Origin: a virus | Length of the DNA: 29,796 bases | Direction: 5' to 3' (one strand) | IMG/VR virus record: IMGVR_UViG_3300031566_000260 | Location: 1-29,796 of that record | In this document: positions 8,749 through 16,579 of the stretch, piece by piece | Layout of the letters: each line of letters opens with the position of its first letter | How positions within the stretch are numbered: position 1 is the stretch's first letter | Notes under the pieces: generated by a model | The model's database searches: none | The model's input: only the letters and a program-made list of their open reading frames with translations | What the model was told of the DNA's origin: nothing | Translations under genes and position numbers: made by a program

Positions 8749-9195
8749 TTACGCCAGGTCGGCCTCGTCGCGCGCCACCTTGGCCACGAAAGTCACGTTC
8801 TCACCGGTGATGCCTCGCGGCGTCACCTGGATGCTGCGCTCCGACATCTTGACGCCGGAGAGCTGCATGATGATCTTGCCCGTCGGGACATCCTCGATCG
8901 TCGCAGTCATCTCGCCTGCGTTGATGATGTTCGTCAAGTGCTCAGCCGGCGTCTGCCCAGCCTTCGGGAACCAGCCCTGCGCCTTGGGAGACGCATTCAC
9001 GACGCGCACGAACCCTGCCGTGCAACTCACGTCGTAGCCGACCGGCACGTGCTCCTCGACCTCGACGTTGTCGAGAACGTTGAGCGCTTCGAGCGCGATC
9101 GCTTCGCGAACACTGACGTCGGTGGCGTACGCCACTTTGACGCCATCGACGCTGAATCGGGCTCGCGCACCGGTGACGATGTCTCTGGATGCCAT
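8749..9195 (-). CDS. Tail tube protein, 148 aa
   Basis: The ATG at 9195 has GGGAG across the sheath stop. The size and the beta-rich pattern (GARARFSVDGVKVAYATDVSV, NVEVEEHVPVGYDVSCTAGFVRVV, GKIIMQLSGVKMSERSIQVTPRG, NVTFVAKVARDE) fit the tail tube fold shared by contractile and flexible-tailed phages, and the gene lies directly behind the sheath and ahead of the chaperone pair, as expected. Hexamers would stack to form the inner tube through which DNA and packaged proteins leave the head. An alternative such as a minor tail protein is unlikely given the order. Confidence 0.85.
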   Translation of the reverse strand: MASRDIVTGARARFSVDGVKVAYATDVSVREAIALEALNVLDNVEVEEHVPVGYDVSCTAGFVRVVNASPKAQGWFPKAGQTPAEHLTNIINAGEMTATIEDVPTGKIIMQLSGVKMSERSIQVTPRGITGENVTFVAKVARDEADLA

Positions 9196-9205
9196 GAGCT
9201 ACTCC

Positions 9206-12019
9206 CTACGCCGCTGCCGCGAATGACGCGTTGACGAGATGGATTGTGGTGGTGACGAAGTTGGTCGACTGCACAGGCGCGACCTCAAGATCCACCTTGG
9301 CCACGTCTCCGGTGATCTCTACGGTCAGGTTGCGCCACGCCGTGATCGCGAACTGGCCATTCGGGTTGGCCATCTCGATGAGCGTCGCGATGGCGATGTC
9401 AGCGATCGCGTTCGCGGAGCCGGCAAACGCCTTCTTCCCGATCGCCGCTTCGAGGTTGACCCGAAGATTGTACGCTACGAAGTTCACCGCTTCGTTGACA
9501 GCAGCCTCGACGTAGGCAGGGTTGTCGTCGATGAGGTAGGTCGTGACATTGCGCAGCCAGCGCCAACCGATGTTGTCCTTGTACTGCAACATGCAGAGCC
9601 CGGAATCGATCATCTCGTCGCTGTCATCTTGGATGTTGTACGAGGACTGTCCGATGACATCGAGCACATCGACGTACTTTCGAGTCAGCGACGTGCCAAC
9701 AGGAGACCCCGCCTGCTGCCCCGCGGCCAGACAGGCCGAGAAATACGGCGGAAACTGCTCTTCTTCGCCGTCCGTGTTGAACCGTACGATGTCCTGAATG
9801 CAGAGCCGGACGTGGCGGGTGTTGAGCGCCTGTGCCAGCGTCTTCGCTGCCGCCTTGGTCGTCCCAGAAGGGGCTCCCAGGACCGCATCGCGCTCCTGAC
9901 CACCCTGGCCTCCCATGTACACGCAGTGGGCCTTCACGGCGGCGTGTACGGCTGCGTCGTCGGTGAGCGCGACCACGGTGTTCGCGAACGTGTCACGAAG
10001 CACGTCGAGCGCCCCCTGCCAGTCGGCAAACGCCGTCGTACCCTCGACCCCGCCGGACAAGAAGACCGGGGACGCCGTGTTGTCTGGCACACCGGTCGCT
10101 GCAGCAGCCGCATCGGCCTCGACGAGCGCGGAGCGGGCGTTGATCGCAGCCACGAGCGCGGCCAGATCTCCAGTGAACGAAGCTGCGGCACCGATCACGG
10201 TCGTCGCGGCCTTGTCGTCCATGTCCGAGATCATCACGGTGCCGGATCCACCCGTCAGCGTGATCGTCCAGCCGCCGAGCGCGTTGAAGTGCGAGGCGAT
10301 GTCGTTGGCGACCGGGTACGAAGCCGGAGCCAGCACCGCCACGTCCCCATCGATCGTGAGCGTGCGAGCCGCTTCCACATGACCGGTCGCGATTCCAGTC
10401 AGACGAGACCAGGTCGAAACGCCTACCACCGGAACCGCACCGGCAAGCACGAGCTTCTCTGCCTGGGGAGAGCCGGTGGCGCCGAACCCGAAGAGCACAG
10501 CGGTCTGCGTCGTGGCGCCATCCGCCACGATGGAGTCGATCGCAGTCGACTTGAGCGCGATGTTGTCGATGAGGACCACACCTTGTGAGGTCTCAGCAGC
10601 CGTGATCGAGAACACCGCCACGGTGCCCGCTGCGTTGGTCACGGAGATGGTGCCGACAGCCGCAGCCGACAGCGTTGCCCCCATGATCTCGCTCCACGTC
10701 GCCGTTCCGGTCACCGCGACGGTGCCCGTCATGGTGAGCGTCTCCGACTGAGCGTCTCCGGAGTCGTCGAGCCCGTAGAGGGTGATCGTGCCGATGTCGC
10801 CCGCGGCGTCAGATACGACACGCGCCGCCTCTCCGACGTTGAAGATGAGCCCGGTCATCGTGATGGTGCGCGCCGCAGCGACCTCGCCGATCACAACGTA
10901 CTGAATCTCGCTCCAGAGCGTGATGGTTGGAACCGGAGTGGTCCCGTTGGTCGTGACCTTCTCCGACGTCGGCGTGCCCACGGAGTTGTCGCCGAAGATG
11001 AGCACGTCGTGCGACCCGCCGGCATCGAGGACGAACGACACGACCGTGCCGGCGACCTCCATGATGTCGGAGCCGAAGTGCCACAGCCCGTCGTCGGGGT
11101 CAGCAGGCGTGATCGTGATCAGTAGGTCGGAATCGCCGTTGTCGTCCACCGACACCGTTCCGGTTGGCGCCGTGAGCATGATCGCTCCTAGCACCTTTGC
11201 CCATTGCTGTGTTCCGACCACGGGGGTGACCCCCGTGAGCACCAAGGTCTCGGTCGCCGGATCACCGGTCGCGTTGTCGGTGCCGTAGATAGTGATCGAG
11301 CCCACGTCAGCGGCGTTGTCCGACACCACATTGACGACCGCAGCTGCGGTGATCGGGTTGGAAATGTCACCATCGAGACCAGTGGTCGAGATCGTGCCGA
11401 CATAGTCGGTCGAGAGCCCCGCCGCGGTCTTCGTGAACGCCGCGGTGACTCCGGTGGTGCGATCGAGCGCCATCGTCATGGTGTCGGCGCCGTTGGTACC
11501 GGGCACGTACAATGCCGTCCAAATGGGGTCGCCGCCGACGTCGTCGAGCACTTCAGACGTGTCCCCCAGAACGATCGTGACCTTCTTGCCCTGGACGGTG
11601 CCGGACTCGATCAGGAGGTTGATCTGCGTCGTGTACACGCCGTAGTCGAGACTCGTGATGTCGAGAGCGTCGCCATCGACATTCGAGAACGAAGCCGTCG
11701 AGCGAGTCGCCGGGTTCACCTTGCAATACTTGACCGCTTGGGCCCCACCCGGAATCTCGGGGTCATTCGAGCCCTGGAACAGCATCAGGCCCGACTCACG
11801 CAGATCGCCCTCACGGAAGGTCTCGTTGACCCGAGCCGGGTTGGTGATGTTGATGATCGGCTCAACCCCGTTCCACGGAGACCCGCCATCCGCTTCACCG
11901 AGGCAGGCGATGATGCCAGTGGCGCCGAGTCCGACAACGGCGAGGCCGCTCGCGTCGATCTTCGTCAGTGAAGACGGGGTCGACGTGGTACGACCGTTGA
12001 AAAACACCTTTGATGCCAT
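9206..12019 (-). CDS. Tail sheath protein, 937 aa, with duplicated beta-rich insertion
   Basis: The protein forms the contractile sheath around the tail tube. The first 130 or so residues, with GVEPIINITNPARVNETFREGDL and GGAQAVKYCKVN, and the C-terminal 320 residues, with IQDIVRFNTDGEEEQ, LTRKYVDVLDVIGQ and the end KVDLEVAPVQSTNFVTTTIH, look like the conserved sheath core, and the next gene is the tube. The length is about twice a common sheath size of 400-500 residues. The excess is explained by residues about 230-570, where two modules of about 170 residues follow each other; each has two subdomains with ITxYGxDxxG and ETLxxTG or a related pattern. The insertion probably sits on the outside of the tail. 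Confidence 0.88.
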   Translation of the reverse strand: MASKVFFNGRTTSTPSSLTKIDASGLAVVGLGATGIIACLGEADGGSPWNGVEPIINITNPARVNETFREGDLRESGLMLFQGSNDPEIPGGAQAVKYCKVNPATRSTASFSNVDGDALDITSLDYGVYTTQINLLIESGTVQGKKVTIVLGDTSEVLDDVGGDPIWTALYVPGTNGADTMTMALDRTTGVTAAFTKTAAGLSTDYVGTISTTGLDGDISNPITAAAVVNVVSDNAADVGSITIYGTDNATGDPATETLVLTGVTPVVGTQQWAKVLGAIMLTAPTGTVSVDDNGDSDLLITITPADPDDGLWHFGSDIMEVAGTVVSFVLDAGGSHDVLIFGDNSVGTPTSEKVTTNGTTPVPTITLWSEIQYVVIGEVAAARTITMTGLIFNVGEAARVVSDAAGDIGTITLYGLDDSGDAQSETLTMTGTVAVTGTATWSEIMGATLSAAAVGTISVTNAAGTVAVFSITAAETSQGVVLIDNIALKSTAIDSIVADGATTQTAVLFGFGATGSPQAEKLVLAGAVPVVGVSTWSRLTGIATGHVEAARTLTIDGDVAVLAPASYPVANDIASHFNALGGWTITLTGGSGTVMISDMDDKAATTVIGAAASFTGDLAALVAAINARSALVEADAAAAATGVPDNTASPVFLSGGVEGTTAFADWQGALDVLRDTFANTVVALTDDAAVHAAVKAHCVYMGGQGGQERDAVLGAPSGTTKAAAKTLAQALNTRHVRLCIQDIVRFNTDGEEEQFPPYFSACLAAGQQAGSPVGTSLTRKYVDVLDVIGQSSYNIQDDSDEMIDSGLCMLQYKDNIGWRWLRNVTTYLIDDNPAYVEAAVNEAVNFVAYNLRVNLEAAIGKKAFAGSANAIADIAIATLIEMANPNGQFAITAWRNLTVEITGDVAKVDLEVAPVQSTNFVTTTIHLVNASFAAAA
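10310..10822 (-). repeat. Sheath insertion module 2 (subdomains A2 and B2)
   Basis: This encodes residues about 399-570. A2 begins VVSDAAGDIGTITLYGLD and contains ETLTMTGT and GTISV; B2 has VLFGFGATGSPQAEKLV, STWSRL and EAARTLTI. A2 resembles A1 and B2 resembles B1 more than A resembles B, so the unit that duplicated was the pair. The exact right end is uncertain. Confidence 0.7.
10823..11330 (-). repeat. Sheath insertion module 1 (subdomains A1 and B1)
   Basis: This encodes residues about 230-398 of the sheath. A1 begins VVSDNAADVGSITIYGTD and contains ETLVLTGV and GTVSV; B1 begins HDVLIFGDNSVGTPTSEKV and contains TLWSEI and AAARTITM. The same order of motifs recurs in the next module about 170 residues later. 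Confidence 0.75.
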
Positions 12020-12024
12020 GAATT

Positions 12025-12030
12025 CCTCCT
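12025..12030 (-). promoter_or_regulatory. Strong ribosome binding site AGGAGG of the tail sheath gene
   Basis: The minus strand reads AGGAGG five bases before the ATG at 12019, the fullest Shine-Dalgarno match that I noticed in the window. It overlaps the TAG of the upstream gene and fits the high copy number of sheath subunits. Confidence 0.7.
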
Positions 12031-12403
12031 ACCGACGACGGCGGCGAATCTGGTTGCGATTGCTGCGATGGTTGTCATCGACGTTCTTGCGACGGTGACC
12101 GGTGATCGGGCGCTCAGTGAACGCCGTCAAGTGCACCTGCCACTCATCGAGAGTCAGCCGAGCGAGCTTGGAGAGACCCTGGGACTCGACCCAGCTGGCG
12201 AACGCCTCCTTCCCGTGAGGAAAGAGATCAGACAGCGCTGCTGCCTCGGTCGCCGAGTAGCGCGTGCCGGAAATGGGCTCGGTGCGTACTGTCCCCTTGG
12301 AACCGACGCCGGGCTTCGGGTTCCGCTCCTTGCGAGGGAAGACAGCGTTCTCGACCACTGACGGAGTGGTCTCGTCCTTCTTCTTGCGGGTCATGCTGGA
12401 CAT
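12029..12403 (-). CDS. Small basic protein before the tail sheath, 124 aa
   Basis: The ATG at 12403 has GGAG nine bases upstream. The sequence begins with a Lys-rich stretch (MTRKKKDE), has a central helical, conserved-looking segment (LSDLFPHGKEAFASWVESQG, LTLDEWQVHLTAF) and ends in a strongly basic, Arg/Asn-rich tail with five Arg in a row. Such a tail could contact nucleic acid or an acidic partner. Its stop codon lies inside the strong Shine-Dalgarno of the sheath gene, so its translation may feed sheath synthesis. I do not recognise a family. Confidence 0.65.
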   Translation of the reverse strand: MSSMTRKKKDETTPSVVENAVFPRKERNPKPGVGSKGTVRTEPISGTRYSATEAAALSDLFPHGKEAFASWVESQGLSKLARLTLDEWQVHLTAFTERPITGHRRKNVDDNHRSNRNQIRRRRR

Positions 12404-12415
12404 GTTGTCTGTCTC

Positions 12416-13135
12416 CTATTCGGTGTCGTCATATGTGCCGAGCTTGCCTTGGCCGAAGATATCGCCATCTTCGTCCTCGTAGTAGCCGATGTCCTCACGA
12501 TGGTGGTCGATCTTCGTGGCCGTTCCTTCGACTTCGCCGTTGAGAGCGGTCCACAACGGACCAGACGTCGGCCACTCGTCCTCGTATTGGAGGCCGACGG
12601 TGAGCCGTCGTACAAACAGATGATCGGCACCCTTGCCGGGCTCCGGAGCTAGCTCCTGCCCGCTCAATGCGGTGATATCAAGCCCCTTGATGATCAAGTG
12701 CGGCGTGCCCGCCTCGATGATCCGTTTCGCCACCCGATACAAGTAGGCGCACACGTCGGGGTGCTCCGAGTACACGTAGACCCCGATGTTGTCGGAGCGG
12801 CGTCGCTCTCGGACCTCGGAGACCGTCTCGTCACCCAGAAGGAAATCGACCGACAACTGCCGTTCGGACTCTCCGATGAACTCGGTATGGTCCGTGTCGG
12901 AGATCAGGGCAACCGCGAACACCGGAAACGTCGAATCGGACCGTGGGTAGCTCTGAATCACAGTCGGCGGGTTGCTCGTAAAGACAGCCTTGATCTTCTC
13001 GACTTCGGCCGACTCCAACCCGCCTTCTTGGTCAGTCCCAAGGATGTCGTCCAGCTCTTCGAGGTTGTCGCGAATCGCAGTGACACCGATCCTCATCATG
13101 TTGATGATGACTCTGTCTGGCACGATCCCCGGCAT
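12416..13135 (-). CDS. Neck/tail-terminator-type protein, 239 aa
   Basis: I chose the ATG at 13135, which overlaps the upstream TGA (TGATG); a GTG one codon earlier is possible. The protein starts with helical sequence (IINMMRIGVTAIRDNLEELDDILG), followed by an alternating beta/alpha pattern (TFPVFAVALISDTDH, RQLSVDFLLGDETV, NIGVYVYSEHPDVCAYLYRVAKRII) and an acidic tail. This size, topology and location just before the sheath are typical of tail-terminator or neck proteins that cap the tube and sheath in contractile tails. No diagnostic motif is visible, so the role is inferred. Confidence 0.6.
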   Translation of the reverse strand: MPGIVPDRVIINMMRIGVTAIRDNLEELDDILGTDQEGGLESAEVEKIKAVFTSNPPTVIQSYPRSDSTFPVFAVALISDTDHTEFIGESERQLSVDFLLGDETVSEVRERRRSDNIGVYVYSEHPDVCAYLYRVAKRIIEAGTPHLIIKGLDITALSGQELAPEPGKGADHLFVRRLTVGLQYEDEWPTSGPLWTALNGEVEGTATKIDHHREDIGYYEDEDGDIFGQGKLGTYDDTE

Positions 13136-13896
13136 CACAAACCTCCGACTACTGCGCGAAACGCAGCGGTAGCAGCTCGGTCAACGTAGCTCTGGGCTTC
13201 CGCGAAGAAGCCGTGTGCCTTGATGCCCGGATGAATCCAGGAGGACGGATCTGACCGAGAGCTGACAGCCCGAAAGGTCTTGTACTGCGATTGGGTCGCC
13301 TTGGCATACGTCTTTCGCTCGCGGACCATCCCAGCGTACAAGTCCGTGGCGTGATGCGGCTTCAAGATCGGCGCCGTTCCTGGAGCGAGGCGCTTGCCTG
13401 GTCGCAGGCTCATGGCGCGCTTGTAGACCTGTTTGCCGAGCTGCTCTGCGCCGCGTGCTCCAAGCATGGGCGCATACTGCGAGCCCATCGGCTGCCCATT
13501 TCGACCAGTCGTTCCGGGGCCCATGTGGCGGAAGGGCACCACGTTGTACCGCCCACCGTCTTTCGTCGGTTTGGAATTCCGACCCGCAAGCAGGAACGGC
13601 TTCATGTCGCCACCCGCCCACCCCTCCTCGATCATGTTCGGCATCATGCCGACGAGTTCGATCGTAGCAACATGGCCATTCGGCATCTTCTTGGTGTCGG
13701 CCGGCAGATGGTAGACCACCGGCTGCACACCGGCAGCGTAGTCGTCAAAGGACGTGTGCAGGCCCACCATGGCCAGTCGCAAGATCTCGTTCCGCGCCTC
13801 CTCGCCCAGCTCACGGATGAGCTGGTGAATCAGCTCCGGGTAAGCGAGCAAGTTTCGCGGGATCATCTTCTCGCTGATCTCGATGGGGTGGATCAT
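13135..13896 (-). CDS. Tail-completion/neck-type protein, 253 aa
   Basis: The ATG at 13896 overlaps the previous stop (ATGA). The N-terminus is helical (LIHQLIRELGEEARNEILRLA), the centre is basic and Gly/Pro-rich (FRHMGPGTTGRNGQPMG, LRPGKRLAPGTAPIL), and near the C-terminus lies FRAVSSRSDPSSWIHPGI, a pattern that recalls HK97 gp10-like tail-completion or minor head proteins that join head and tail. I am confident that it is a real structural gene and only moderately confident in the role. It is coupled by TGATG to the following gene. Confidence 0.65.
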   Translation of the reverse strand: MIHPIEISEKMIPRNLLAYPELIHQLIRELGEEARNEILRLAMVGLHTSFDDYAAGVQPVVYHLPADTKKMPNGHVATIELVGMMPNMIEEGWAGGDMKPFLLAGRNSKPTKDGGRYNVVPFRHMGPGTTGRNGQPMGSQYAPMLGARGAEQLGKQVYKRAMSLRPGKRLAPGTAPILKPHHATDLYAGMVRERKTYAKATQSQYKTFRAVSSRSDPSSWIHPGIKAHGFFAEAQSYVDRAATAAFRAVVGGL

Positions 13897-14696
13897 CCTC
13901 GCCTCTCGGTGAGCCAGTCCAGCTCCACTTTGAAAGTACGCGGAAGGTTCTGCACGACGTTGGCGCCGCTGATGCCCGCTGCGGGACCGATCGAGTGCTG
14001 TACGCCGAATTGAGCGTCATCCGTCACCCAAACCGGCCGACAGTCGTAGCTCACCGAGTAAGCGACTCCATCAGCCGGTCCACGCCCAACAACCCACTGC
14101 ACCTGGCTCGGGACTAGATCGGTTGGAGTCGTGATCTTGAAGTCGACTCCCACGCGGAAGATGTTGTCGTTGACGTCCTCCGCATAGTGTATTTCGAGTG
14201 GCTCGTAACGGAACGCGGTGAGCTGCTTCTCACGGGTGCGCCCCAGCCAACCAACAGGCACCTTCACGTCGGACGTGTCCCGCAGGAGTACCTGGGTGAA
14301 GGTGGCACGCTGCTCGATGCCTACGAATCGGTCGCGATACGCCACCGCGTTGTGTCCGTCGACCGTCATGACCGCTTGTCCCGTGGTCCACGCAGACGGC
14401 GTGTACTCGTGTCGGGTAGGGTCGAAAGCGATCGAGGAGAACACAGCAGAAATGAGCGCGAACTTGTTCGGAAGGTGCGACTCGATCCGGTACAGCGGGT
14501 TGATGTAGAGCCAACCGTCATAGCACTTGGTACAGGTCGGGTCGTACTGCTCGGAGGCGGCGTTGAGCTGGCACGTACAGAGGAGCGCACGTGACCACCG
14601 GAACTTGAGACCATGCTGCTCGATCGCCCGGGTGAACTCGTCCGGTGCGAATCTCGACTGTACGCCGGGCGCGACCCCCTTGTCGACGAGCCCCAT
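13893..14696 (-). CDS. Neck/connector-type structural protein with C4 metal-binding-like cluster, 267 aa
   Basis: The ATG at 14696 overlaps the upstream TGA. Residues 40-58 hold a CxC...CxxC arrangement (C40, C42, C55, C58) around YDPTCTKCYDGWLY, which could bind zinc or form a structural knuckle. The rest is beta-type sequence with many aromatic residues (FRVGVDFKITTPTDLVPSQ, GVAYSVSYDCRPVWVT). It ends by ATGA overlap with the next gene. The position between the connector and the tail-completion-type genes suggests a neck or adaptor role, but the exact function is not shown by the sequence. Confidence 0.65.
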   Translation of the reverse strand: MGLVDKGVAPGVQSRFAPDEFTRAIEQHGLKFRWSRALLCTCQLNAASEQYDPTCTKCYDGWLYINPLYRIESHLPNKFALISAVFSSIAFDPTRHEYTPSAWTTGQAVMTVDGHNAVAYRDRFVGIEQRATFTQVLLRDTSDVKVPVGWLGRTREKQLTAFRYEPLEIHYAEDVNDNIFRVGVDFKITTPTDLVPSQVQWVVGRGPADGVAYSVSYDCRPVWVTDDAQFGVQHSIGPAAGISGANVVQNLPRTFKVELDWLTERRG

Positions 14697-16075
14697 CAGA
14701 CCACCACGAGGCGCGTACCCTTGCCGTAGTACCTACGCAGGTTCGGAAGGGCTTCCTTGATCTCTTTCTGGTACTCGATGATGCGAGCGCCGTAGCCAGA
14801 GTTGGTCGCCGATGACGTGGTGCCGATCGACTGTGACAGGCCCGGCACGCTGATGGACTGCGAAGCGATGCCTGCACCAGCGAGAAGATCACCGGCGATG
14901 TTGAGCACGCCGATTGACGCCGCCATCGCAACCAGATGCTTGAGGTCTGCCGGCAGGCCGCCTTCAGCCGGCGTCTTTCCGGGCTCAAAGCCCGACCGAT
15001 AGGAGATGCGCCAAACACCCGGGACACGCCCCGTCGCGCCGCTCCAGATGGGCATCAGCATGCCTGGGATGAGCAGGACGTCGGCGATGTTGCCCTGGCC
15101 CGGCACCACCTGCACCACCCCGGTCAGCCCATCATCGACCAAGATGATCCAATCATCGAGGATGGTCACCCCCGCAGACATCGACGGGTACTGGAATTCC
15201 AGGCTGTCGACGCGCCGAACTGGGTAGTGATCGAGCTGGAACCAGCCCCAGCGTCCGTAGTCTCCGGCGTAGTGGTCCTGTACCTCGTAGTAGTCGCGAG
15301 CGATGAGATCGATGTCAAGCTCTTTCTGGAGCCACTGCACAGCGACGTCGATGTAGTGCTCGAACATGCGGTCTGGGTAAGGCTCGCCGGTAGCGGGGTC
15401 CGTGAGGTCGACACCGAACAGGTACAGCGCGATCAACTCGTCCGTCGAGAGCAGGACCGCTGCGGCAGCGCTGTCTGAAGCGCGTCGTTCTGACCCCTGC
15501 GATGCGTCGAGGTTGGCGGTGTTGTAGTAGTCCGCCGAGTACGCAACTGTGTTGACAGCGAGATCTGTGTACTCATAGAACTCCTCGTTGTCGAGGAGAT
15601 CGATGGCTGCGACCTCTGTGCCCGATCCGGCTCCGAGCGTGGCGTAACGCGTGATTCGAACCTGATCGAAACGTTCTCGCACTGTAGCGAGCGGGGCGCA
15701 CTGCACCGTGATGCGATTGGTCTCGATGTCGGGGTTGTCCGGGTCAGAGTCATCGATGTAGTCGACAACTGCCTCGATGATGGGCTCGATCGCAACGGTA
15801 TCGAACCGGACCGTCGAGATTGCAGGAGCGACGAAGACGCGCGCAAACCCGATTGCCTCGATCACGAGCCTGTAGCGAAATCCCTGGACCGCGTCGATCG
15901 AGAAGATGCCTGTTGGACCAGTTGAGACCGACACCGCGTTGACCACGATGCCGATCCCGCCGATGGCTTCAGCTCCACCTGCGGACGGGCTCTCCGGCCG
16001 CAGCTCCACGACCACGCCTTCGACTCCGTTGCCGCTGGCATCCTGAATCGTGCCTGTGATCGCGACGACTGCCAC
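14696..16075 (-). CDS. Head-tail connector/neck-type protein with carboxypeptidase-regulatory-like N-terminus, 459 aa
   Basis: The ATG at 16075 opens a protein with three visible parts. Residues 1-95 look like a carboxypeptidase-regulatory or transthyretin-like beta sandwich (ITGTIQDASGNGVEGVVVELRP, TGPTGIFSIDAVQG, YRLVIEAIGF). Residues about 110-200 form a second beta-rich, possibly FN3-like unit (RITRYATLGAGSG, FYEYTDLAVNTVAYSA). The C-terminal half contains helical and Trp/Tyr-rich sequence, including LPADLKHLVAMAASIG and SQSIGTTSSATNSGYG, the latter resembling a motif I recall in connector-type proteins of contractile-tailed phages. The beta domains would plausibly decorate the neck. It overlaps the next gene by TGATG. 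The specific role (adaptor or neck) is inferred. Confidence 0.65.
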   Translation of the reverse strand: MAVVAITGTIQDASGNGVEGVVVELRPESPSAGGAEAIGGIGIVVNAVSVSTGPTGIFSIDAVQGFRYRLVIEAIGFARVFVAPAISTVRFDTVAIEPIIEAVVDYIDDSDPDNPDIETNRITVQCAPLATVRERFDQVRITRYATLGAGSGTEVAAIDLLDNEEFYEYTDLAVNTVAYSADYYNTANLDASQGSERRASDSAAAAVLLSTDELIALYLFGVDLTDPATGEPYPDRMFEHYIDVAVQWLQKELDIDLIARDYYEVQDHYAGDYGRWGWFQLDHYPVRRVDSLEFQYPSMSAGVTILDDWIILVDDGLTGVVQVVPGQGNIADVLLIPGMLMPIWSGATGRVPGVWRISYRSGFEPGKTPAEGGLPADLKHLVAMAASIGVLNIAGDLLAGAGIASQSISVPGLSQSIGTTSSATNSGYGARIIEYQKEIKEALPNLRRYYGKGTRLVVV

Positions 16076-16087
16076 GAAGTGCCCCCG

Positions 16088-16576
16088 CTAGACGCTGTTC
16101 TTGTCGAAGATGCCGCTCACGAGAACACGAGAGTCAGTCTGATCAGCCCCAGGCACCCAAGCCTTGAACCGCATAAAGCGCCCACCAACGGGCTCAGACA
16201 TCCCAGCCTGCAGAGCCACGATAGTCGCCAACGACACCGCCCAGCGACCTGGCGCGCCGGACGGATCGGGTCGCACGTAGAAGTCGTACCACGGAGAAGT
16301 CGACGACCCCCCATGCTGCGAGATCTGGGCGCGGATTTCGATCCCGGTGGTATCCGTTCCTTCGGTGTGATCGATGAGCAGGTGCACCTTGTCGTATCCG
16401 AGGACTTCGACGGCGGCGCCCCACGCAGCAGCGCCTTCGGTGGCGACGGCGTCCGCATCAGCGTCCCCCGCGAGGGGCCGCGGCTCGCCCTTGAAGTCGA
16501 ACGCAGTACCGCGCCAGTCGTCGATCCTTCGGCCCGGGGTCTGCGACCACACTCGCCGATCCGATTCCGCTGCCAT
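16088..16576 (-). CDS. Hypothetical structural protein, 162 aa
   Basis: The ATG at 16576 follows GGAG located across the previous TAG. The sequence is beta-rich (VHLLIDHTEGTDTTGIEIRAQIS, WYDFYVRPDPSG, GRFMRFKAWVPG) with no membrane segment and no cysteines noted. The pattern of hydrophilic turns and alternating hydrophobic residues suggests a jelly-roll-like or beta-sandwich virion protein, perhaps a capsid decoration or connector component. I do not recognise a family; support comes from coding quality, ribosome binding site and its place within a continuous structural operon. Confidence 0.65.
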   Translation of the reverse strand: MAAESDRRVWSQTPGRRIDDWRGTAFDFKGEPRPLAGDADADAVATEGAAAWGAAVEVLGYDKVHLLIDHTEGTDTTGIEIRAQISQHGGSSTSPWYDFYVRPDPSGAPGRWAVSLATIVALQAGMSEPVGGRFMRFKAWVPGADQTDSRVLVSGIFDKNSV

Positions 16577-16579
16577 GAG

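Noticed and set aside
9239-10588. A 449-codon plus-strand frame opposite the tail sheath.
   Set aside because: It is Arg- and His-rich with no motif, and the opposite strand encodes the clear sheath protein.
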